A stretch of 64,000 nt of DNA, taken from contig NZ_SJZG01000007.1 in the NCBI RefSeq assembly GCF_004959775.1, positions 1-64,000 of the forward strand, in the 5' to 3' direction. The notes below the pieces were generated by a model. The model was given only the letters and a program-made list of their open reading frames with translations. It searched no databases and had not been told where the DNA came from. Shown here piece after piece: positions 1 to 8,210 of the stretch; position 1 is the stretch's first letter; each line of letters starts with the position of its first letter. The stretch is from Agromyces sp. H66. Its GTDB lineage: Bacteria; Actinomycetota; Actinomycetes; Actinomycetales; Microbacteriaceae. The position numbers were made by a program, and so were the translations under genes.

Positions 1-264
1 CGGCTGCGCGGGCGCCTCGGCGGGGGCGGCGGGGGCCGCGGGGGCGGCGGGGGCCGCGGCATCCGTCGTCTGGGGCGCCGGGGTCGCGGTGGCGGTGCCC
101 GTGCGCACCTGGCGGTAGTGCTCGAGGACGGGCCACCAGGTCCGGTCGACGGACTCGGGATCGGCGAGGTACTTCTCGTACATCTCGTCGACGAGCCATT
201 CATTGGCCCCGTATTCGCCCGCTGTCGTCTCCTCGGATCCCGACCCGGTCAGTTGGCTCGACAC
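1..264 (-). CDS. kgd: Multifunctional 2-oxoglutarate dehydrogenase/decarboxylase, N-terminal fragment
   Basis: Only the first 88 codons are present; the gene runs off the left edge. The start includes LVDEMYEKYLADPESVD, then WWPVLEHYR, the N-terminal helix seen in actinobacterial Kgd/OdhA-type proteins that recruits the E1 region into the 2-oxoglutarate dehydrogenase complex. It is followed by an Ala/Pro-rich linker (residues about 66-88), as expected before the acyltransferase-like domain. The GTG at 264 is preceded by a purine-rich GGAGAGAG stretch. The full enzyme would be about 1,200-1,270 residues, joining 2-oxoglutarate to the TCA cycle in the cytoplasm. The family call rests on the N-terminus alone. 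It is divergent from guaB1 across about 143 bases. Confidence 0.8.
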   Translation of the reverse strand, partial: MSSQLTGSGSEETTAGEYGANEWLVDEMYEKYLADPESVDRTWWPVLEHYRQVRTGTATATPAPQTTDAAAPAAPAAPAAPAEAPAQP

Positions 265-394
265 AGCCTCTCGCCCACTCTCTCCATCGCTGCTGGATTG
301 CCTGCGGCGACCGCCACGTGCACACGCATACGGTGCCCGATCACCCACACAAGCCTAAACCCCTCCGGGAGGCCGGGCGCCCCGGTTGCGACGG

Positions 395-400
395 TAGCGT
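395..400 (+). promoter_or_regulatory. -10 hexamer TAGCGT for guaB1
   Basis: TAGCGT ends 7 bases before the ATG at 408. This spacing fits a leaderless transcript and favours the ATG at 408 over the ATG at 402. I did not find a convincing -35. Confidence 0.4.
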
Positions 401-407
401 AATGCCC

Positions 408-1847
408 ATGGAGTTCTACCGGACGACCCCGCGCCACGACCTCACGTACTCCGACGTGTTCCTGGTCCCGAGTCGCTCGGGGGTCACGAGTCGGCTCGAC
501 GTCTCGCTCGCCCCCGACGACGGCTCGGGGGCGTCCATTCCGCTCGTCTCGGCGAACATGAACTCGATCACGGGTCCGAGGCTGGCGGCGACGCTGGCCA
601 GGCGCGGCGGCCTGGGCGTGCTGCCGCAGGACCTGCACCTGCAGGACCTCGACGCGGCGATCCGCTGGGTGAAGGCCCAGTCGCCCCGGTTCGACACGCC
701 CCACCGTTTCGGCCCCGACGACACGGCCGGCGACGCGCTCGCGGTGCTCCCGCCGGTGCCGGGGCACGGCATCGTGCTGCACGATGCGCGTGATGAGTTC
801 GTCGGATGCATCGCCGCGGAGCGTCTGGCGACGGCCCTGCCCGACGCACGGCTCGGCGATCTCGTGCACGGCGGGCTGGCGTCGCTCGACGCCGACGACG
901 TGGACACCCCCCGCCGCGCGTTCGACCTCATGGTCGACGCCGGCATCGACTTCGCCCCCGTCATGGAGCATGGTCGGGTGGTCGGCACCCTGAGCCGGCG
1001 GAGCGCCCTGCGCGGCACGCTGTACGAGCCGAACGTCGACGCCGGGGGCCGGTTGCGGGTCGCCGCGGCGGTCGGCATCAACGGCGATGTGGCTGCCAAG
1101 GCGCGGGCCCTCGTCGCCGCGGGCGTCGACATGCTCGTGATCGACACGGCGCACGGCCACCAGGAGGGCATGATCCGCGCGGTCGGCATCGTCCGCGACC
1201 TCGGCCTCGGCGTGCCGATCGTCGCCGGCAACATCGTGACCGCCGACGCCGTCGCCGATCTCGTCGAGGCGGGCGCCGACGTGCTCAAGGTGGGCGTCGG
1301 GCCGGGCGCGATGTGCACCACGCGCATGATGACCGCGGTCGGGCGGCCCCAGTTCTCCGCCGTGCTCGAGACCGCCGACGCGGCGCGCGAGCTCGGCGCC
1401 AAGGTGTGGGCGGACGGCGGCGTGCGGTACCCGCGCGACGTCGCGCTCGCGCTCGCCGCCGGCGCGGCATCCGTCATGATCGGCTCGTGGTTCGCCGGCA
1501 CCATCGAGGCACCGGGCACACTCCGGCGCGACGCATCCGGCCGCCTCTTCAAGGAGAGCTGGGGCATGGCGTCGACGAAGGCGGTGCGCGAACGCTTCGA
1601 CCGGCTCTCGCCGTACGAGCTCGCGCGCAAGGAGCTGTTCGCCGAGGGGATCTCGTCGTCGTCGATCTACCTCGACCCGCTGCGACCCTCGCTCGAGGAC
1701 CTGCTCGACATGATCACGTCGGGCGTGCGCAGCGCATTCACGTATGCGGGTGCGCGCTCGATCGAGGAGTTCCGCGAGCGCGCGCTGGTCGGCGTGCAGT
1801 CGGCTGCAGGCTACGAGGAGGGCAAGGCGCTGCCGGTCAGCTGGTAG
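408..1847 (+). CDS. guaB1: GuaB1 family IMP dehydrogenase-related protein (probable GMP reductase)
   Basis: A 479-residue protein of the IMPDH/GMP reductase superfamily: a TIM barrel interrupted by a CBS-domain pair (about residues 95-215). The catalytic loop reads GVGPGAMCTTRMM, with the nucleophilic Cys at about residue 303. NxxT-type and GxxMIGSWFAG phosphate-binding segments follow. Mycobacterial GuaB1 proteins of this type have been shown to act as GMP reductases, returning GMP to IMP, rather than as the IMP dehydrogenase GuaB2. In Mycobacterium tuberculosis guaB1 also lies beside two CBS/CNNM membrane proteins (Rv1841c-Rv1843c), and the same neighbourhood is seen here. Start: ATG 408, supported by a -10 hexamer 7 bases upstream; ATG 402 would add two residues. 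Confidence 0.85.
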   Translation: MEFYRTTPRHDLTYSDVFLVPSRSGVTSRLDVSLAPDDGSGASIPLVSANMNSITGPRLAATLARRGGLGVLPQDLHLQDLDAAIRWVKAQSPRFDTPHRFGPDDTAGDALAVLPPVPGHGIVLHDARDEFVGCIAAERLATALPDARLGDLVHGGLASLDADDVDTPRRAFDLMVDAGIDFAPVMEHGRVVGTLSRRSALRGTLYEPNVDAGGRLRVAAAVGINGDVAAKARALVAAGVDMLVIDTAHGHQEGMIRAVGIVRDLGLGVPIVAGNIVTADAVADLVEAGADVLKVGVGPGAMCTTRMMTAVGRPQFSAVLETADAARELGAKVWADGGVRYPRDVALALAAGAASVMIGSWFAGTIEAPGTLRRDASGRLFKESWGMASTKAVRERFDRLSPYELARKELFAEGISSSSIYLDPLRPSLEDLLDMITSGVRSAFTYAGARSIEEFRERALVGVQSAAGYEEGKALPVSW

Positions 1848-1920
1848 GGCTGTGGATGCCTCGGGGCCGACTCGTCTTCAGCGACTCGCCACTCCGGAGT
1901 GTGTGTTCTCCGTCGCTCGT

Positions 1921-1980
1921 GTCCGTTCGGCCTCATGTGAGGCGGATTCGACGCGAGCGAGCGAGACGACCCGAACGGAC
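1921..1980. repeat. Nested inverted repeat downstream of guaB1, possible terminator
   Basis: GTCCGTTCGG (1921-1930) and CCGAACGGAC (1971-1980) are perfect 10-base inverted copies. A second short hairpin, GCCTCA-TG-TGAGGC (1930-1943), lies inside. There is no T tract, as is usual in high-GC actinobacteria. It sits 74 bases after the guaB1 stop, in the 296-base gap before the next gene. Confidence 0.45.
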
Positions 1981-2058
1981 GCCGGGGCTCGCCGCCGTGG
2001 CGACCACCGCACGTGTGACCACCGCGTTACGGCTCAGTCATCGCGCCGCCGCCGAAGA

Positions 2059-2064
2059 TATACT
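2059..2064 (+). promoter_or_regulatory. -10 element TATACT upstream of the CNNM protein pair
   Basis: TATACT lies in an AT-rich pocket of an otherwise very GC-rich gap and is the best -10 match between guaB1 and the gene at 2144. It would give a leader of about 75 bases ending in a GGGGAGG ribosome-binding site. I see no good -35. Confidence 0.4.
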
Positions 2065-2143
2065 TGGCGGACAATGGACGATCCTCCCTCTGCGAAAACG
2101 CCCGGCCATAGACCCTCGCCCGTGACCGATCGGGGAGGTGCGG

Positions 2144-3472
2144 ATGTCTGAGTGGGTTCTCCTCGGCATCGGACTCCTCCTCACGATCGGCACGGGCTTG
2201 TTCGTTGCGAGCGAGTTCGCGCTCGTCAACCTCGATCGCGCCGACCTCGAGGCGCGCAGAGCCCGCGGTGAGACGCGGCTGGGCCTCACGATCTCGGCGC
2301 TGAAGATCACGTCGACGCACCTGTCGAGCGCACAGCTCGGCATCACGCTCACGACGCTCCTGACCGGCTACACGATGGAGCCCGCCATCAGCTCCCTCCT
2401 CGCCGGGCCGCTCACCGCGATCGGCCTGCCCGAGGCCGCGCTGCGGCCGGTGGGCGCCACGACCGCCATCGTCATCGCCACGCTGCTGTCGATGGTGCTC
2501 GGGGAGCTCGTGCCCAAGAACTTCGCGCTCGCGCTCCCGATCGCCACGGCGAAGCTCGTGATGCCGTTCCAGTCCGCGTTCACCTGGGTGTTCCGCCCGG
2601 CGATCTCCGTACTGAACGGCAGCGCGAACGGGATGCTCCGCGCCATCGGCATCGAGCCGAAGGAGGAGCTGTCGGGCGCGAGGTCTGCCGAGGAGCTCTC
2701 GTCGCTCGTCCGCCGCTCCGCCAGCGCGGGCCTGCTCGAGCAGGACACCGCGACCCTCCTCGGGCGCACGCTCCGATTCGCCGACCACGACGCCTCCGAC
2801 GTCATGACGCCGCGCCCCGCGATCGCGGCGGTGCAGCGCCTGGAGCCGGCGGAGGCCGTGCTCGAGCTCGCGCGCCAGACGGGCTATTCGCGCTTCCCCG
2901 TCTACGACGAGAACCTCGACGACGTCGTGGGGCTCGTGCACGTCAAGCAGGCCGTCGCGGTGCCCCGCGAGCGGCGGGCGGATGTCCCGGCCTCGGCCCT
3001 GCAGTCGGAGGCGCTGCGGGTGCCCGAGACCATGAAGCTCGGGGCGCTGCTCGGCGAACTCCGCGGACGCGGGTTCCAGATGGCGGTCGTCGTCGACGAG
3101 TACGGCGGCACCGCGGGCGTCGCCACCCTCGAGGACCTCGTCGAGGAGCTCGTCGGCGAGGTCGCCGACGAGCACGATCGCACCCGGGCGGGCATCGTGC
3201 GCCGTGGCGACGTCGTGAGCTTCCCCGGCATCCTCCGGCCCGACGAACTGGTCGACCGCACCGGCATCCGCGTCCCCGAGAACGGCGACTACGAGACCGT
3301 CGGCGGATTCGTGATGGCCGAGCTCGGGCGCCTCCCGATGCTCGACGACGAGGTTCCGATCGACGAGGGGACCCTCGTCGTGCAGCGCCTCGACGGGCGA
3401 CGCATCGACCGGATCCGCTTCGTGCCGACGCCGAGACCGACGCACTCCGAACTCGAGGAGGGGACGCGATGA
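2144..3472 (+). CDS. HlyC/CorC (CNNM) family membrane protein with CBS domains
   Basis: A 442-residue integral membrane protein. Residues about 1-200 form the CNNM (DUF21) domain, with several hydrophobic segments and the conserved [14 protein letters not shown] pair covers about 215-335, including DVMTPRPAI and [17 protein letters not shown] CorC_HlyC transporter-associated domain covers about 350-430 ([10 protein letters not shown]). Relatives are implicated in Mg2+/Co2+ transport or tolerance; the substrate here is unknown. Start: ATG 2144, five bases after GGGGAGG; the in-frame GTG 2138 overlaps that site and is less likely. The next gene overlaps by four bases (ATGA), so the two are translationally coupled. 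Confidence 0.85.
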   Translation: MSEWVLLGIGLLLTIGTGLFVASEFALVNLDRADLEARRARGETRLGLTISALKITSTHLSSAQLGITLTTLLTGYTMEPAISSLLAGPLTAIGLPEAALRPVGATTAIVIATLLSMVLGELVPKNFALALPIATAKLVMPFQSAFTWVFRPAISVLNGSANGMLRAIGIEPKEELSGARSAEELSSLVRRSASAGLLEQDTATLLGRTLRFADHDASDVMTPRPAIAAVQRLEPAEAVLELARQTGYSRFPVYDENLDDVVGLVHVKQAVAVPRERRADVPASALQSEALRVPETMKLGALLGELRGRGFQMAVVVDEYGGTAGVATLEDLVEELVGEVADEHDRTRAGIVRRGDVVSFPGILRPDELVDRTGIRVPENGDYETVGGFVMAELGRLPMLDDEVPIDEGTLVVQRLDGRRIDRIRFVPTPRPTHSELEEGTR

Positions 3473-4506
3473 GCGACTGGCTCGGCATCATGTGGCTGTT
3501 CGTGCTGCTCATCGCGAACGCCTTCTTCGTCGGCGCCGAGTTCGCCGTCATCTCCGCGCGCCGCTCGCAGATCGAGCCGCTCGCCGAAGCCGGGAGCCGG
3601 CGGGCGAAGACCGCGCTCTGGGCCATGGAGCACGCGACGCTCATGCTCGCGATGAGCCAGCTCGGCATCACGGTGTGTTCGCTGCTCATCCTGAACGTCT
3701 CGGAGCCGGCCATCCACCACCTGCTCGAGGTGCCGCTTGGGCTCACCGGCTGGTCGGAGGGCGTCGTGTCGACCGTGGCGTTCGTCATCGCGCTGCTGCT
3801 CGTGTCGTACCTGCACGTGGTGTTCGGCGAGATGGTGCCGAAGAACCTCTCCTTCTCGGTGCCCGACCGGGCCGTGCTGATCCTCGCACCGCCGCTCGTG
3901 TTCCTCGCGCGCCTCTCGCGCCCGATCATCGTCGCGCTCAACGCCACGGCGAACGGCGTGCTGCGGCTGTTCCGCGTCGAACCGAAGAGCGAGGCGACCT
4001 CGACGTTCACGCTCGAGGAGGTGCAGACGATCGTCGACCAGTCGCGTCGCGAGGGCGTGCTCGAGGACGCCAGCGGCACGCTCACGGCCGCCTTCGAGTT
4101 CACGACCAAGCAGGTGAAGGATGTCGCGATTCCGATGTCCGCGCTCGTGAGCCTGCCGCCGACCGCGACGCCGGGCGACGTCGAGCGGGCGGTCGCACGG
4201 CGCGGCTTCTCGCGCTACGTCATCCGTGGCGTCGACGACGAGCCCGACGGCTACGTGCACCTCAAAGACGTCATCGACCTCGACGACGACGAGTTCGACG
4301 ATCCCATTCCCGCGAAGCGGGTGCGCCGGCTCGTCTCGATCTACGACGGCACCGACCTCGAGGATGCGCTCGCGACCATGCGCCGGCTCGGCACGCACGT
4401 CGCGAGGACGTTCGACAAGGTCGGCACCACGACCGGCGTGATCTTCCTCGAGGACATCATCGAAGAGCTCGTCGGCGAGGTCCAGGACGCCACCCGGCGC
4501 GGTTGA
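3469..4506 (+). CDS. CNNM/CBS-domain membrane protein lacking the CorC C-terminal domain
   Basis: A 345-residue paralogue of the preceding protein. It has the CNNM membrane domain (about 1-195, including GEMVPKNLSF) and a CBS pair (about 200-335). It ends at LVGEVQDATRRG, where the upstream paralogue continues into the CorC_HlyC domain. The reading frame is intact and the stop is clean, so the shorter form looks natural. Translation starts inside the end of the preceding gene (ATGA overlap), suggesting equimolar production and possibly a heterodimer; that last point is inference. Confidence 0.8.
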   Translation: MSDWLGIMWLFVLLIANAFFVGAEFAVISARRSQIEPLAEAGSRRAKTALWAMEHATLMLAMSQLGITVCSLLILNVSEPAIHHLLEVPLGLTGWSEGVVSTVAFVIALLLVSYLHVVFGEMVPKNLSFSVPDRAVLILAPPLVFLARLSRPIIVALNATANGVLRLFRVEPKSEATSTFTLEEVQTIVDQSRREGVLEDASGTLTAAFEFTTKQVKDVAIPMSALVSLPPTATPGDVERAVARRGFSRYVIRGVDDEPDGYVHLKDVIDLDDDEFDDPIPAKRVRRLVSIYDGTDLEDALATMRRLGTHVARTFDKVGTTTGVIFLEDIIEELVGEVQDATRRG

Positions 4507-4534
4507 CCGGTCGACCGGAATACGGTGCGGCTTC

Positions 4535-4568
4535 CCTCGGGTCGGCGTAGACTCGCGCCGACCCGAGG
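4535..4568. terminator. Perfect 13-bp hairpin between the CNNM pair and the VOC gene
   Basis: CCTCGGGTCGGCG (4535-4547) pairs perfectly with CGCCGACCCGAGG (4556-4568). The 8-base loop TAGACTCG contains a consensus-like -10 hexamer TAGACT (4548-4553). It could end the upstream operon, present a promoter, or do both. The downstream gene has its own site GAGGA before ATG 4584. Confidence 0.5.
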
Positions 4569-4583
4569 ATTTGAGGAAACATC

Positions 4584-5018
4584 ATGTTCGAGAAACTCAT
4601 GGCGACCGCCGTCCTCCCTGCATCGGACCTCGCCCGGGCCCGCGGCTGGTGGCACGACGTGCTCGGCCGCGACCCCGTGTACGAGGACATGGAAGGCGAA
4701 GGCCTGTTCTACGACATCGGCGGAACCGTCGTGATGATCTACCGGAGCGACTACGCCGGAACGGCGCAGAACACGGCGCTCAACCTCATGACCGACGACC
4801 TCGACCGTGACATGACCGCATTGCGCACGCACGGGGTCATGTTCCATGACTACGACATGCCGGGACTGAAGACCGTCGACGGCGTCGCCGAGGTCGGCGA
4901 GGAGCGCACCGCGTGGTTCAGCGACAGCGAGGGCAACATCATCGCCATCAGCCGAGTATCGCCGCAGATGAGGGAGATGGCGGCCAAGCTGCGCGGTTCC
5001 GCGGCCGGCATGGCCTGA
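4584..5018 (+). CDS. VOC family (glyoxalase/bleomycin-resistance fold) protein
   Basis: A 144-residue protein with the paired beta-alpha-beta-beta-beta repeats of vicinal oxygen chelate proteins. An N-terminal half begins ATAVLPASDLARARGWWHDVLG, and a C-terminal half ends in WFSDSEGNIIAIS, typical of the last VOC strand and its metal-ligand region. Family members bind or transform small molecules; the sequence does not show which. The ribosome-binding site is GAGGA in a short leader after the 4535-4568 hairpin. It converges with the HAD gene, with nine bases between them. Confidence 0.7.
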   Translation: MFEKLMATAVLPASDLARARGWWHDVLGRDPVYEDMEGEGLFYDIGGTVVMIYRSDYAGTAQNTALNLMTDDLDRDMTALRTHGVMFHDYDMPGLKTVDGVAEVGEERTAWFSDSEGNIIAISRVSPQMREMAAKLRGSAAGMA

Positions 5019-5027
5019 CCGGCGCGC

Positions 5028-5663
5028 TCAGGCGCTGAGCGTCCGAAGCCACGACTCGAGGGTCGCGGCATCGGCGAACACGTGCCCGGCGCCGCCGACG
5101 GCCTCCGCACCCGCGACGTTCTCGGACTTGTTGTCGATGAATACGAACTCGTCGGGCGCGATGCCGAGTTCGCGCATGACGTGCTCGTAGATCGCCGCGT
5201 GCGGTTTCACCAGTCCGAGCTCGCCGCTCACGAAGACCCGCTCGAAGAGCGGCGCGAACGAACCGAACCGCAGCCACCCCGTGAAGTCGGCGCCGGCGTT
5301 CGAGAGCAGCGCGATGCGCGTTCCGCCCGCGACGAGCGCGTGCAGCACCCCGAGCGTGCCCGGATCCACGCTCAGCCAGCTGCGGTGGTCGATCGACCAC
5401 AGCTCGTGCACGTCGATCGGACTCCAGTCCGCGCCGACGTCATGACCGACCCGCGCCCAGTACTCGGCGATCGACACGGTGCCTTGGTCCAGTCCCTCGC
5501 GATGCGCCCAGTACGCCGACCAGAACGGCTCGGCGGGTGCGCCCGCGCGCGCCAGGAGCGCGGCGCGGTCGTCGTCGGTCGGTTCGCGGGAGATCACCTC
5601 GCCGTAGTCGAACACCACGACACGCGGTGAGAGGCTGATCGGGGCGAGGACATCGCGGGGCAT
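5028..5663 (-). CDS. HAD-superfamily hydrolase (subfamily IA)
   Basis: A 211-residue cytoplasmic hydrolase. Motif I is VVVFDYGEV with the nucleophile Asp19; the position two residues on is Gly21 instead of the usual Asp, as in some HAD-IA lineages. Motif II is LLSNAG, the motif III Lys is in GLVKPHAAIY, and motif IV is FIDNKSENV. A helical cap lies between motifs I and II. The substrate is unknown; small phosphate esters are likely. The ATG at 5663 is preceded by TAGTTT with a 6-base spacer, suggesting a leaderless message. It is divergent from nnrD with only 22 bases between start codons. Confidence 0.75.
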   Translation of the reverse strand: MPRDVLAPISLSPRVVVFDYGEVISREPTDDDRAALLARAGAPAEPFWSAYWAHREGLDQGTVSIAEYWARVGHDVGADWSPIDVHELWSIDHRSWLSVDPGTLGVLHALVAGGTRIALLSNAGADFTGWLRFGSFAPLFERVFVSGELGLVKPHAAIYEHVMRELGIAPDEFVFIDNKSENVAGAEAVGGAGHVFADAATLESWLRTLSA

Positions 5664-5669
5664 CCACCC

Positions 5670-5679
5670 AAACTATCGT
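5670..5679. promoter_or_regulatory. Overlapping divergent -10 hexamers between the HAD gene and nnrD
   Basis: On the plus strand TATCGT (5674-5679) lies 6 bases before ATG 5686. On the minus strand TAGTTT (5675 down to 5670) lies 6 bases before the HAD start at 5663. The two hexamers share two base pairs, so the promoters should exclude each other. Confidence 0.45.
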
Positions 5680-5685
5680 TGGAGC

Positions 5686-6534
5686 ATGACGACGGCCTGG
5701 CAGGAGTGGACCGCGGGCGGCGCGGCGGAGTGGATCGCGGCACCGACGGCGGGTGACGACAAGTACACCCGCGGCGTGCTGGGCGTCCTCACCGGCTCGT
5801 CGGAGTATCCCGGTGCCGCCGTGCTCGGCGTCGAGGCCGCGCACCGGGCGGGCGTCGGCATGGTGCGCTACATCGGCCCGCGTGCCCTGCGCCAGGCCGT
5901 GCTGGCACGGCGTCCCGAGACCGTGACCGTCGCCGGCCGCGTGCAGGCATGGCTCATCGGCTCGGGCATCGACCCCGGCCGCCGCTCCTTCGTGCTCATC
6001 GGCGACCTCGAGCACGCGCTCGCCGAACGGGTGCCCGTCGTGCTCGATGCGGGCGCCCTCGACCTGGTCGGCACCCACACGGCCCCCACCGTGATCACCC
6101 CGCACGCCCGCGAACTCGCGAAGCTGCTCACGATCCGCGAGATCCCCGCGACGGTCGACGAGGTGCGTGGCGACCCGAGCGGCTGGGCCGAGCGTGCGGC
6201 GCGGGAACTCGGTGTGGTCGTGCTGCTCAAGGGCGCCGTGACCCACGTGTGCGATCCCGACGGCAATCGCCGCACCGTGACGGCGCCCACGCACTGGCTC
6301 GCCACGGCCGGATCGGGCGACGTGCTCGGTGGCATCCTCGGCTCGCTCGCGGCCACCCACCACGCCGAGCTCGCGACGGACGCCGAGGTGCTCACGGCGC
6401 TCGCCGCGACCGCGGCCTGGGTGCAGGGCGAGGCCGCCCGGCGCGCCAGCGCGGCCGCGGGCGGGGGACCGGTCACCGCCCTCGACATCGCCGCCGCCGT
6501 GCCCACGGTGGTGGGCGCCCTCATCGAGCGCTGA
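5686..6534 (+). CDS. nnrD: ADP-dependent NAD(P)H-hydrate dehydratase
   Basis: A 282-residue ribokinase-fold enzyme that repairs hydrated NAD(P)H (NADHX/NADPHX) using ADP. Signature features are GVLTGSSEYPGAAVLGVEAA near residue 30, the AHRAGVGMVRY segment, TPHARELAKL, VLLKGAVTHV, and the ATAGSGDVLGG loop with the catalytic Asp. It is the dehydratase domain alone; the epimerase domain fused to it in some bacteria is absent. The start at 5686 has both a GGAG and a -10 hexamer 6 bases upstream. It converges with the amino-acid ABC genes. Confidence 0.85.
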   Translation: MTTAWQEWTAGGAAEWIAAPTAGDDKYTRGVLGVLTGSSEYPGAAVLGVEAAHRAGVGMVRYIGPRALRQAVLARRPETVTVAGRVQAWLIGSGIDPGRRSFVLIGDLEHALAERVPVVLDAGALDLVGTHTAPTVITPHARELAKLLTIREIPATVDEVRGDPSGWAERAARELGVVVLLKGAVTHVCDPDGNRRTVTAPTHWLATAGSGDVLGGILGSLAATHHAELATDAEVLTALAATAAWVQGEAARRASAAAGGGPVTALDIAAAVPTVVGALIER

Positions 6535-6549
6535 CCTCATCGCCGGTGC

Positions 6550-7338
6550 TCACCCGCGCGGCAGGAACCGCGCGAGGAACTCGCGCGTCCGCTCCTCGCG
6601 GGGCGCACTGAAGAACTCCGCCGCGGGCGCCTCCTCGATGATGCGACCCTCGTCGAGGAACACCACCCGGTCGGCCACATCACGTGCGAACGCCATCTCG
6701 TGCGTGGCCATCACGATGGTCGTGCCCGAATCGGCGAGCGAGCGCACGAGTTCCAGGACCTCGCCCACGAGTTCGGGGTCGAGGGCGCTGGTCACCTCGT
6801 CGAGCAGCAGCAGTTCCGGCGTCGTGGCGATGGCGCGCACGATCGCGACGCGCTGCTGCTGCCCGCCCGAGAGTCGGTCGGGATAGGCGCGTGCGTGCTC
6901 GGCGAGGCCGATCGAGTCGAGCAGCTCGAGCGCGCGGCGTTCGGCGGCGGCACGGGGCATCCGGTGCACGAGGCGTGCGGCGAGCGTGACGTTGTCGAGC
7001 ACGCTGAGGTGCGGGAACAGGTTGTAGTGCTGGAACACCACGCCGATGCGCGCCCGCACGCGGTCGGCGTCGACGCGCGGGTCGCTCACGTCCTCGCCGG
7101 CGAGGAGGATCACGCCGTCGTCGATCGACTCGGTGAGGTTGACCGCGCGCAGCAGCGTCGACTTGCCCGAGCCGCTCGCGCCGACGAGGGCGACCACCTC
7201 GTGCGCGGCCACGTCGAGGTCGACGCCGCGCAGCACCTGGCGGTCGCCGAAGGCCCGACGGATGCCCCGGAGTCGCAGCACCGGCGTGGAACCCGGCGCC
7301 GCGGCATCCACTCGCTCCGTCCCCCCCACCGCGCTCAC
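6550..7338 (-). CDS. Polar amino-acid ABC transporter, ATP-binding protein
   Basis: A 262-residue ABC ATPase of the GlnQ/HisP type. Walker A is GASGSGKST (about 53-61), the signature is LSGGQQQR, Walker B is LLLLDEVTSALDPE, and the switch His is in MATHEM. Residues about 1-20 are a short extra N-terminus before the ABC core. It powers import through the permease encoded just upstream; the start codon overlaps the permease stop by four bases. It is last in the binding protein-permease-ATPase operon. The family handles polar amino acids or cystine; the exact ligand cannot be read from sequence. Confidence 0.88.
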   Translation of the reverse strand: MSAVGGTERVDAAAPGSTPVLRLRGIRRAFGDRQVLRGVDLDVAAHEVVALVGASGSGKSTLLRAVNLTESIDDGVILLAGEDVSDPRVDADRVRARIGVVFQHYNLFPHLSVLDNVTLAARLVHRMPRAAAERRALELLDSIGLAEHARAYPDRLSGGQQQRVAIVRAIATTPELLLLDEVTSALDPELVGEVLELVRSLADSGTTIVMATHEMAFARDVADRVVFLDEGRIIEEAPAAEFFSAPREERTREFLARFLPRG

Positions 7339-8210
7339 ACGAGGCTCCCGGCCTGCTCACGCGCCCGCGTGCGCGCGGACACCCAGTCGGTGAGCCGGAT
7401 GGTCGGCCACGCGAGGAGCACGAACAGGAGCCCGGCCACCACGTACGGCGTGTAGTTGAAGAAGTGCGCGGTCTCGATCTGCGCCGCCTTCACGGCGTCG
7501 ACCGCGCCGAGCACCGAGATGAGGCCCACGTCCTTCTGCATGGCGACGAAGTCGTTCATGAGCGCGGGGGTCACCCGCCGCACGGCCTGGGGCAGCACCA
7601 CCCGCCGCATCGTCTGCGCGTGGCTCAGTCCGAGCGAGCGTGCCGCGAGTCGCTGCGACGGATGCACCGCCTCGATGCCGGCCCGGAACACCTCGGCGAC
7701 GTAGGCCGAGTAGGTGAGGATGAGCGCGATCGTGCCCCAGAACGCCGCGGGCATGCGCTCGAAGAAGTCGAGGCCCGGGATGCCGAAGCCCACGAGGTAG
7801 AGCACGATGATGAGCGGGATGCCCCGGAACAGGTCGGTGTAGGCGGCCGACAGGGCGCGAAGGGGGAAGAACACCGGCCCGCGCAGCGTGCGCAGCGTGG
7901 CCAGGACGAGCGCGACCACGAGCACGCCCATGCTCGCGAACACGAGCACCTGGACGTTGAGCCAGAGCCCCTGCAAGATGCGGGGGAGTGAGGCGAGTGC
8001 GACCTCGGGATCGAAGAACGTCTCCTGCACGCGCGCCCAGCCCGGGGAGCCGACGACGGCGAATCCGAGGGCCACCGCGAGCACGACAGTGGAGATCGCG
8101 CTGACGCCGATCGAACGCCGAGTCTGCCGACGTCGGAACGCCCGCCGGCCGAGCTCGAGTTCGCTCGGCCGCCAGGCGGCGTCGCCCGTGGATGCCGCGG
8201 CATCCGTCAT
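7335..8210 (-). CDS. Amino-acid ABC transporter permease (HisM/GlnP type)
   Basis: A 291-residue inner-membrane permease. An N-terminal hydrophobic helix (about 36-56) is followed by the BPD_transp_1 core with about five more membrane segments. The EAA loop is represented by AARSLGLSHAQTMRRVVLPQA, which contacts the ATPase. LFRGIPLIIVLYLVGFG is typical of polar amino-acid permeases. The ATG at 8210 overlaps the end of the binding-protein gene by four bases. No second permease is present, so the channel is probably a homodimer. Confidence 0.87.
   Translation of the reverse strand: MTDAAASTGDAAWRPSELELGRRAFRRRQTRRSIGVSAISTVVLAVALGFAVVGSPGWARVQETFFDPEVALASLPRILQGLWLNVQVLVFASMGVLVVALVLATLRTLRGPVFFPLRALSAAYTDLFRGIPLIIVLYLVGFGIPGLDFFERMPAAFWGTIALILTYSAYVAEVFRAGIEAVHPSQRLAARSLGLSHAQTMRRVVLPQAVRRVTPALMNDFVAMQKDVGLISVLGAVDAVKAAQIETAHFFNYTPYVVAGLLFVLLAWPTIRLTDWVSARTRAREQAGSLV

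Noticed and set aside
12-60. GGGGGCGGCGGGGGCCGCGG tandem-like repeat at the left edge
   Set aside because: It is the coding sequence of the Ala/Pro linker of Kgd read in reverse, not an independent repeat element.
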